12,112 bases of DNA from the NCBI GenBank assembly GCA_959605945.1, contig CAUHGY010000054.1, positions 1 to 12,112 on the forward strand, in the 5' to 3' direction. The notes beneath the pieces are model-generated. The model ran no database searches and was not told the DNA's origin. It saw only the letters and a program-made list of their open reading frames with translations. The stretch comes from an uncultured Clostridia bacterium (GTDB lineage: Bacteria; Bacillota; Clostridia; Christensenellales; Borkfalkiaceae). Position numbers and translations under genes: made by a program. This document shows, piece after piece, positions 7,378-12,112 of the stretch (position 1 is its first letter; every line of letters begins with the position of its first letter).

Positions 7378-9615
7378 ATGAACGGCAGCAGTATATTTAA
7401 TTGCAATGCGAAATGGATCAGCGCGGGGAAAAATGTGCCTGCGCCTGTTTTCCGCAGAAAGTTCAGCCTGGAAAGCGCCCCCGAGAGCGCCGTGATCAAA
7501 ATCTGTGCCTGCGGATTTTTCGAACTTTTCGTAAACGGCAGACGTGCGGACGAAAACTTTTATAAACCGTTATGGAGCAATTTCGGGAAGGTGACCTGTC
7601 CTATACTCGATCTGGAAGTTTCGGCTTATAGGATCTATTATGTCGCTTACGACCTGACCGAATTTTTAACGTCGGGGGAAAACGTTATCTCCGTCATGCT
7701 TGGTAAAGGCTGGTATATGCAGGATGACGACCCCATGCAGAAAATGAGCGCTTACGGCGACACGCTTAAGTTCATAGCCGATCTTGAAGTTTTTGCGGAC
7801 GGTAAAAAGACCGCAATATACACGGACGAGAGATTTCTGTGTCATACGGGATATATAACTTTTACCAATATATATTACGGGGAGCGTCAGGATTTGGGGC
7901 TTTACGACAGCGCATGGAACGAACCGGGGTTTTCCTGCCGCGGTTGGAAAAATGCTTGCGTCGAAAGCGCGCCGGACGCGGAATTAACGTTGCAGGACTG
8001 CCCGACGGACGGCGTTTCGCAAAGCATTGTTCCCCGTCTTATTCATGACGGCGGAAAAAACGGAAAAATTTATGACGCGGGGATCAATATTTCCGGCTTT
8101 GCGGAATTCGTTTCCGGCGGCGGGGATATTTACGTTTCTTTTGCCGAAAACGTGAAAGCGGGAGGAAAAGAATTAGATTACGAGTCGGTTTTTGCTTATG
8201 ACGACAAAACCGTTCCCGCCGACGAATTTAAAAACACCGTAAAGGGGCAGACGGTGCATCCTTTTTTCGTCTGGCACGGATTCCGATATTTCTGTGTGCG
8301 CGGTGAAATCGAAAGCGTGGTTTGCAGAGCGGTTCACACAGTCGCTCCGGAGATTTCTTATTTTGAAAGCGATGTTCCCGCACTCGGCTGGTATCATAAA
8401 GCTTTCGTACGCACGCAGCTGAATAACATGCACTGCGGTGTGCCGAGCGATTGCCCTCACCGTGAAAGAAAAGGTTATACGGGCGACGGACAGCTGTGTG
8501 CCGACGCCGCCATGCTCATGTTGGATAGCAAGGCTTTTTACCGCAAGTGGATACGCGACATTCTCGACACCCAGGATAAATATACGGGGTTCGTGCCGTA
8601 TACCGCCCCTTATTACGGCGGCGGCGGGGGAGCGGGCGGCTGGGGCTGCGCTATAGTAGTGGTGCCTTACGAATATTATCTGCATTACGGCGACGAGGAA
8701 ATTCTTAAAGAGTGTTTTCCCGCCATGCTGCGGTGGATTGACTGTTTGCAGAATTTTACAGAAAACGGCCTGCTGACAAAAACTCAGTATCGCATATATA
8801 ACTTAGGCGATTGGTGCACGCCGGGGGCTGTCGAATTGCCGGAACCTTTCGTAAATACATATTTTTATATCAAATCGCTCGGGATAATTAAAAACATATC
8901 TGCAATCACGGGGCTGTCGTGCGGGTTCGATATAGACAAAAGGACGGAAAAACTCAAAAGAGCTTTGACGGAAAATTTTTATGACGAAAGTAAAGACTGT
9001 TTCTGCAACTCCGTGCAGGGTGCGGATGTGTTTGCCGCCGATATCGGACTTGCGAGCAAAGCGCTCATTGAAAAAACGGCAAAAAAATACGATGAAAATC
9101 CTGTTTTCGACACGGGCATATTCGGCACGGAACTGCTTATTAAGATGCTGTTTGAAAACGGTTATGCGAGAGTTGCCGTGAAACTACTGAGCTCGGAAAA
9201 ATATCCGTCTTTCGGATATATGATGAAAAGGGGCGCAACAACGCTCTGGGAAACCTGGGACGGCGAAAATAAGGACTCGGGCGTCAATTCTCATGACCAC
9301 CCTATGTTCGGCGCGGCGTCTAAATATCTGTTTTACGGAATTCTCGGAATAAAAAGGAAGTCTGCGGCGTTTAACTGCGTTGAGATCGTGCCGGTTGAAA
9401 TCGACGGGTTGAATTATTATCGCGGACATATAATCACGGAAAGCGGCATTATAGAAGTTAAATATATGAAAAGAGACGGCGAAATCGAAGTGGAGGCCCG
9501 CGTCGTCGGTAAGATCTCGGCAACCCTTAAATTCCGTGACGGCGCCGTAGAGTTAAAAGAAGGCGTAACGTCAAAGATAGCGATTAAAATACCCGCAAAG
9601 GCAAGCGCCGGCTGA
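7378..9615 (+). CDS. Alpha-L-rhamnosidase, glycoside hydrolase family 78, cytoplasmic
   Basis: A 745-residue enzyme expected to release terminal alpha-L-rhamnose from oligosaccharides or glycosides by an inverting mechanism. Domains in order: N-terminal beta-sandwich (about 20-190; FFELFVNG, YKPLWSNFG, YDLTEFL, GENVISVMLGKGWY); a second beta domain to about 325; (alpha/alpha)6 catalytic barrel about 327-660; C-terminal beta-sandwich about 664-745. The family signature is DCPHRERKGYTGDGQ: D358, R362, E363 (expected general acid) and D370. G477-D478-W479 matches the usual GDW element. TLWETWDG holds E625, the expected general base, followed by the typical SHDHPMFGA. No signal peptide is present, so the substrate must be imported first, which fits the solute-binding protein upstream. 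Family length and motifs are complete, with no sign of decay. Family is near certain; the natural substrate (rhamnogalacturonan fragments, flavonoid glycosides or bacterial polysaccharide) cannot be read from sequence. Confidence 0.95.
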   Translation: MNGSSIFNCNAKWISAGKNVPAPVFRRKFSLESAPESAVIKICACGFFELFVNGRRADENFYKPLWSNFGKVTCPILDLEVSAYRIYYVAYDLTEFLTSGENVISVMLGKGWYMQDDDPMQKMSAYGDTLKFIADLEVFADGKKTAIYTDERFLCHTGYITFTNIYYGERQDLGLYDSAWNEPGFSCRGWKNACVESAPDAELTLQDCPTDGVSQSIVPRLIHDGGKNGKIYDAGINISGFAEFVSGGGDIYVSFAENVKAGGKELDYESVFAYDDKTVPADEFKNTVKGQTVHPFFVWHGFRYFCVRGEIESVVCRAVHTVAPEISYFESDVPALGWYHKAFVRTQLNNMHCGVPSDCPHRERKGYTGDGQLCADAAMLMLDSKAFYRKWIRDILDTQDKYTGFVPYTAPYYGGGGGAGGWGCAIVVVPYEYYLHYGDEEILKECFPAMLRWIDCLQNFTENGLLTKTQYRIYNLGDWCTPGAVELPEPFVNTYFYIKSLGIIKNISAITGLSCGFDIDKRTEKLKRALTENFYDESKDCFCNSVQGADVFAADIGLASKALIEKTAKKYDENPVFDTGIFGTELLIKMLFENGYARVAVKLLSSEKYPSFGYMMKRGATTLWETWDGENKDSGVNSHDHPMFGAASKYLFYGILGIKRKSAAFNCVEIVPVEIDGLNYYRGHIITESGIIEVKYMKRDGEIEVEARVVGKISATLKFRDGAVELKEGVTSKIAIKIPAKASAG

Positions 9616-9696
9616 TCTTATCTTTGATATCCGAATAGCTTCAAAAACATAATCCGTAAAAAGCCCTACGGGTCAGGATATAAAATTCAGAAAATG

Positions 9697-9726
9697 CGGT
9701 GCGGCATGTTAAATCATGCCGCACCG
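9697..9726 (+). terminator. Probable terminator hairpin downstream of GH78
   Basis: CGGTGCGGCATG (9697-9708) pairs perfectly with CATGCCGCACCG (9715-9726), giving a 12-bp stem with loop TTAAAT. Only TTTC follows, so the T run is weak, and AAAA precedes it. It sits about 80 bases after the GH78 stop, where the gene row ends. Confidence 0.6.
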
Positions 9727-9791
9727 TTTCACGATTCCGGTTGCCGGGGGTTTTGGTTATTTTTAAATGCATCCGTAAAGCGGCATGATCG

Positions 9792-9828
9792 AAAGGCGGC
9801 AGGATAAAAACACGAGGCTGCTTTTTTT
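9792..9828 (+). terminator. Second possible terminator with T run
   Basis: AAAGGCGGC (9792-9800) pairs with GGCTGCTTT (9817-9825), nine pairs including two G-U, with a 16-base loop. The seven-T run starts inside the stem and ends at 9828. The large loop and G-U pairs lower confidence. It may back up the stronger hairpin before it. Confidence 0.35.
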
Positions 9829-9858
9829 AAGAAAAATAATGCGGGTGCGTCTAAATTC

Positions 9859-9887
9859 TTGCTTTTGCGCATAATAAAATGTAAAAT
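9859..9887 (+). promoter_or_regulatory. Promoter-like sequence immediately before the membrane protein gene
   Basis: TTGCTT (9859-9864) and TAAAAT (9882-9887) are separated by exactly 17 bases, matching a sigma-A-type promoter. Transcription would begin around 9894, which is the A of the start codon, so the mRNA would be leaderless or nearly so. It could be a chance match in AT-rich DNA. Confidence 0.45.
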
Positions 9888-9893
9888 GGGAGT

Positions 9894-10685
9894 ATGACAG
9901 AAATAAAAGAAAATCCGCCTGAAATCATAAAGGGCGATAATTACATTTTACAATTCGAAGACGGCGGGCTGCGGCTTGAGATTTTTGACGGCGATGCGGA
10001 CGATGTTTTCGGCGAACTTTCCAAAAACACGCGCCTTATATCTTATGAGGAACTTACGATGACCGTTTTTCCGGTGCGGATTCACGCCGCCGATAATGCC
10101 GCCGTCTTTCTTTTTCTGCGGATCAACCAGACCGACGACGGTTTCGACGAAGAGGGGAGTTTTCCCTATTCCGAAAAGGTGCTTGCCGCATTTAAAAAGC
10201 ACGGCGTGAAAATCGTGAACGAAGAGCTTTTGCGGTCTAAACCGAAAAAAGGCGAGAAACCCGAAAAAGTGTTTAAAATTTATAAAAGAGTTGCGCTCAA
10301 AACGGGGCTGCTTTGTGCGTTCGGTGCGTTGCTGACAGTTTATTCGGTTCTCGCGCTGTGCGGTGTTTTGCCTTTTCACGCGGCTCCGTTCAGCATTATT
10401 TCTTTTCTGATAATCGGCGTGTCGGTTACTTTTGTGCCTGACAGCATGCAGTTTTACAATGAATATTTCGGCTATGCTACGGGATCGGTGCCGCGCTTTT
10501 TCGTGCACAAAAAATCGATAGAGGCAATAAGCGTTCTGACCGTCGGGGGAAAACCCGTGATGGCGGCGTTTTTTTTGCCGTCGGGCGTGTTGGAAATGAA
10601 ATGCGGCAGCAAACTTTTTTCGTATATAACGGAGAATTTGAAAGAGTTTGTCCCGCTGACCGACGTGGTGGAAAGGGACGGTTGA
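9894..10685 (+). CDS. Hypothetical membrane protein with two transmembrane helices
   Basis: A 263-residue protein I do not recognise. Residues 1-130 are hydrophilic and mixed in charge, with a Lys-rich stretch at 113-127 just before the membrane. Two hydrophobic segments follow at about 136-158 and 163-183, joined by a very short turn, forming a hairpin in the membrane. Residues 184-263 return to the same side as the N-terminus, probably the cytoplasm given the positive charges before helix 1. The two-helix hairpin set between soluble parts recalls membrane-linked PH-like proteins, but no specific match can be claimed. The ATG at 9894 has GGGAG only one base upstream, too close for a normal ribosome site. 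An in-frame ATG at 10059 has GAGGA 7 bases upstream but would discard 55 plausible residues, so I keep 9894. It converges on the small minus-strand gene with an 11-base gap. Confidence 0.7.
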   Translation: MTEIKENPPEIIKGDNYILQFEDGGLRLEIFDGDADDVFGELSKNTRLISYEELTMTVFPVRIHAADNAAVFLFLRINQTDDGFDEEGSFPYSEKVLAAFKKHGVKIVNEELLRSKPKKGEKPEKVFKIYKRVALKTGLLCAFGALLTVYSVLALCGVLPFHAAPFSIISFLIIGVSVTFVPDSMQFYNEYFGYATGSVPRFFVHKKSIEAISVLTVGGKPVMAAFFLPSGVLEMKCGSKLFSYITENLKEFVPLTDVVERDG

Positions 10686-10696
10686 CCCGCAAAAAT

Positions 10697-10957
10697 TTAT
10701 TTTTCGCGATTGTTTTTCAGCACTCTTTTGACGAAGTCGTCGTGAGAAGACATTGTTGATAGCATGGTGTTCTGCAATGGCGCGGCGCTGCGGGGCGCAG
10801 CAGGGCCGTTTCCGTTGTTTTTCGGCGCATTCCAAACGGCAGGCGCGTCGTTTTTTGCGTTTTCCTGCGTGTGCGGGGCGCTTTTCGGCGCGCTTTTGTT
10901 TTTTTCGTAATAATCGTAGAAGGAATTTAAAAGTTTGAAAATACCGAATTTATCCAA
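10697..10957 (-). CDS. Small hypothetical protein with low-complexity centre, TTG start
   Basis: An 86-residue protein of unknown function. The N-terminus (DKFGIFKLLNSFYDYYEKN, 2-20) looks like an amphipathic helix. The middle (about 21-63) is rich in Ala, Pro, Asn and Lys and is probably disordered. The C-terminus (SHDDFVKRVLKNNREK) is a short charged helix-like tail. This helix-linker-helix layout suggests a tether or adaptor, which is inference only. The frame is open to a TTG at 10981, but that start has no ribosome site. The TTG at 10955-10957 has GGAGG (minus strand, 10970-10966) with an 8-base gap and is chosen. It is convergent with the membrane protein gene and divergent from the lipoprotein gene on the other side. 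No strong promoter was found on the minus strand. Antisense frames here look like shadows, so this call rests mainly on the ribosome site and position. Confidence 0.6.
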   Translation of the reverse strand: MDKFGIFKLLNSFYDYYEKNKSAPKSAPHTQENAKNDAPAVWNAPKNNGNGPAAPRSAAPLQNTMLSTMSSHDDFVKRVLKNNREK

Positions 10958-10965
10958 AATATTGC

Positions 10966-10970
10966 CCTCC
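10966..10970 (-). promoter_or_regulatory. Ribosome binding site deciding the small-protein start
   Basis: Read on the minus strand this is GGAGG, 8 bases before the TTG at 10957-10955. It lies inside the longer open frame from 10981 and argues for the shorter protein. Confidence 0.65.
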
Positions 10971-11006
10971 GTATCAAACAAAAACTGAAAAAACCGAAAA
11001 AAATCA

Positions 11007-11035
11007 TTGCAAATAGATTTATTTTGGTATATAAT
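11007..11035 (+). promoter_or_regulatory. Strong sigma-A-type promoter for the downstream lipoprotein
   Basis: TTGCAA (11007-11012) and a perfect TATAAT (11030-11035) are separated by 17 bases in an AT-rich stretch. Transcription should start near 11042, leaving a leader of about 99 bases before the ATG at 11141. Confidence 0.8.
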
Positions 11036-11066
11036 ATGTATTACTTATGCGCGGTTTAAGCCGCCG

Positions 11067-11084
11067 TGCGGCATATATGCCGCA
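11067..11084. promoter_or_regulatory. Perfect 18-bp palindrome, possible operator
   Basis: TGCGGCATATATGCCGCA reads the same on both strands. It lies about 26-43 bases after the predicted transcription start, where a bound dimeric repressor would block transcription. It can also act as an RNA hairpin (7-bp stem, loop TATA). Confidence 0.5.
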
Positions 11085-11131
11085 TATTACAAATATATTC
11101 AGCGGGTGGGCGAAAGTTTACCCGTTTTAAC

Positions 11132-11135
11132 GGGG
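11132..11135 (+). promoter_or_regulatory. Weak ribosome binding site within a possible hairpin
   Basis: GGGG lies 5 bases before the ATG at 11141, weaker than the AGGAG-type sites used elsewhere in this window. Its first three G can pair with CCC at 11121-11123. Confidence 0.5.
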
Positions 11136-11140
11136 TATCT

Positions 11141-12112
11141 ATGAAAAAGATTTTTAAAGGACTTACTGTTTGCGTTCTGTCTTTATGCATGGGGCTGGGC
11201 TTATTCGCCTGCGGCGGCGTGAATTGGAACGCGGAAAAAGAGGTTACTCTGAAAGACGGGGGAGCGGTCATAACCCGGACGCTCGGCGGATTTATGGCGG
11301 AAACCGACAAATACGTTTATTTTATTAACGGCATAGGTTCTTCCACCGACAACAATACATTCGGGGCTCCGGTCAAGGGGGCATTGCTTGCCGCGGATAA
11401 ATCGGATCTTTCAAAATATTGCGTTGTCGTTCCGAAACTTTTTGTTGCCGGCGATTATGACGCAGGCGTTTATATTTACGGCGATTATGTCTATTACGGT
11501 TCTCCTTCCACGGAGAAGAACGCTGCGGGAAATATCGCAAGCGATGAACTTGTGTTTGCGAGAACTAAGCTCGACGGCACGGCTACCGAAACGTTTCTCA
11601 CCGTTAAAACGCTTTCCACGCAGTACAGGATAATGCAGGGAGCCGACGGCGACGTTTATATAGTTTATTATGACAGCGACGAATCGGCGCTTATCAGCTT
11701 TAACACGGCGGACAGAACTTCCGTCACCGTTGCAAAGACGGCTCTTGACGTAGAGAGCGAAGCTCTTGCCGCGTATACTTTCGTCGACAATTCCGCCACG
11801 GGCGATGCCGCGGTGATTTATACTACAACCGTTTATACCGACGAATACGACGCCAAAGCTGCCGAGTCTGACGACTATGAGCGCGACACCGCAAAATATA
11901 ACAAAGTTTATGCTTATAAGGCAGGCGACGCCGTTGAAGGCGACTGTGCCGGCAAAGAAGTTCTCAACGGAGACAAAAATATACCCGTCAACTATGAAAT
12001 AACGCTGATAAATAACGGTTATGTGTTTTATACGACGTCTGACAGCACGTCCATCGGCGGGAACACTTATGCCGTAACCGTGGCAGATCTGTATGCGGGG
12101 CAGACGGGCGTT
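11141..12112 (+). CDS. Putative surface lipoprotein, 3' end beyond the window
   Basis: 324 codons are visible without a stop, so the gene continues past the right edge. Residues 1-23 form a lipoprotein signal peptide (MKKIFKG, hydrophobic core, LFAC) with Cys24 as the likely lipid-modified residue, so the protein should sit on the outer face of the cytoplasmic membrane. The mature part shows repeated short beta-rich stretches with aromatic pairs and Asp/Gly turns (DKYVYFINGIG, VYIYGDYVYYGS, DGDVYIVYYDSDES, KVYAYKAGD, NNGYVFYTTS). This pattern is usual in beta-propeller-like or repeat lipoproteins, but I cannot name a family. It has its own strong promoter and a structured leader, so it is probably a transcription unit separate from the glycan genes upstream. 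No catalytic motif is seen. Function unknown. Confidence 0.85.
   Translation, partial: MKKIFKGLTVCVLSLCMGLGLFACGGVNWNAEKEVTLKDGGAVITRTLGGFMAETDKYVYFINGIGSSTDNNTFGAPVKGALLAADKSDLSKYCVVVPKLFVAGDYDAGVYIYGDYVYYGSPSTEKNAAGNIASDELVFARTKLDGTATETFLTVKTLSTQYRIMQGADGDVYIVYYDSDESALISFNTADRTSVTVAKTALDVESEALAAYTFVDNSATGDAAVIYTTTVYTDEYDAKAAESDDYERDTAKYNKVYAYKAGDAVEGDCAGKEVLNGDKNIPVNYEITLINNGYVFYTTSDSTSIGGNTYAVTVADLYAGQTGV

Larger units (their letters stand above)
9616..9893. other. Non-coding stretch between GH78 and the membrane protein gene
   Basis: This stretch of 278 bases has no convincing open frame. It contains the two hairpins listed separately in its middle and right part, and a promoter-like sequence at its right end. 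The first 80 bases after the GH78 stop show nothing I can name. Confidence 0.7.
11042..11140 (+). promoter_or_regulatory. Structured 5' leader with alternating complementary segments
   Basis: In the predicted leader GCGGT (11051-11055), GCCGC (11060-11064), GCGGC (11068-11072) and GCCGC (11079-11083) can each pair with either neighbour. Further on, CGGGT (11103-11107) can pair with ACCCG (11120-11124), while the overlapping CCCGT (11121-11125) can pair with ACGGG (11130-11134), covering the ribosome binding site at 11132-11135. The stems are only 5-7 pairs, so function is a hypothesis. It does not look like any riboswitch class I know. Confidence 0.4.

Noticed and set aside
10686..10708. AT-rich imperfect hairpin between the convergent genes (CGCAAAAA / TTTTTCGCG)
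   Set aside because: It has a bulge, few GC pairs and lies partly in the small gene; it might be a bidirectional terminator but the evidence is too weak.
9948..10835. Minus-strand open frame of 295 codons
   Set aside because: It overlaps both the membrane protein gene and the small minus-strand gene. Its Arg/Lys/His-rich composition without hydrophobic structure marks it as a shadow.
11031..11059. Possible minus-strand promoter (TTAAAC, 17 bases, TATTAT) for the small gene
   Set aside because: The -35 match is poor and the -10 match overlaps the strong plus-strand TATAAT, so it is probably incidental.

Overview
The window looks like a chromosomal carbohydrate-utilisation locus from an anaerobic Gram-positive bacterium, probably a gut Clostridia member. 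The Christensenellales/Borkfalkiaceae group is a guess from lipoprotein style, not a demonstrated placement. Supporting signs are lipoprotein signal peptides of the MKK...ACG type, Shine-Dalgarno-led genes, standard stop codons and moderate GC. No tRNA, rRNA, CRISPR array, insertion sequence or phage gene was seen.

Region 1 (start to about 9615, + strand) is a compact gene row: the C-terminal part of a family 1 ABC solute-binding protein, a 1560-residue modular lipoprotein, a cytoplasmic TIM-barrel glycoside-hydrolase-like protein, and a cytoplasmic GH78 alpha-L-rhamnosidase. Gaps are 23, about 100 and 10 bases. The working model is that the lipoprotein holds a rhamnose-containing glycan at the surface, the solute-binding protein hands oligosaccharide to an ABC importer encoded outside the window, and the two cytoplasmic enzymes break it down. 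The GH78 call is firm. The functions of the lipoprotein and the TIM-barrel protein are inferred from fold-like features and context. The lipoprotein gene carries a 359-base stretch that appears identical in two copies 987 bases apart, a sign of recent duplication or gene conversion.

Region 2 (9616-9893) is non-coding. It holds a perfect 12-bp hairpin, a second hairpin ending in a T run, and a promoter-like sequence lying almost on the start codon of the next gene.

Region 3 (9894-10957) has two convergent genes of unknown function: a two-helix membrane protein (+) and a small low-complexity protein (-) that I start at a TTG behind a good ribosome binding site.

Region 4 (about 10982-12112) holds a strong sigma-A-type promoter, a roughly 100-base leader full of alternating complementary segments and a perfect 18-bp palindrome, and then a lipoprotein gene that runs off the window. 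The leader and the modular lipoprotein are the parts most worth a second look.
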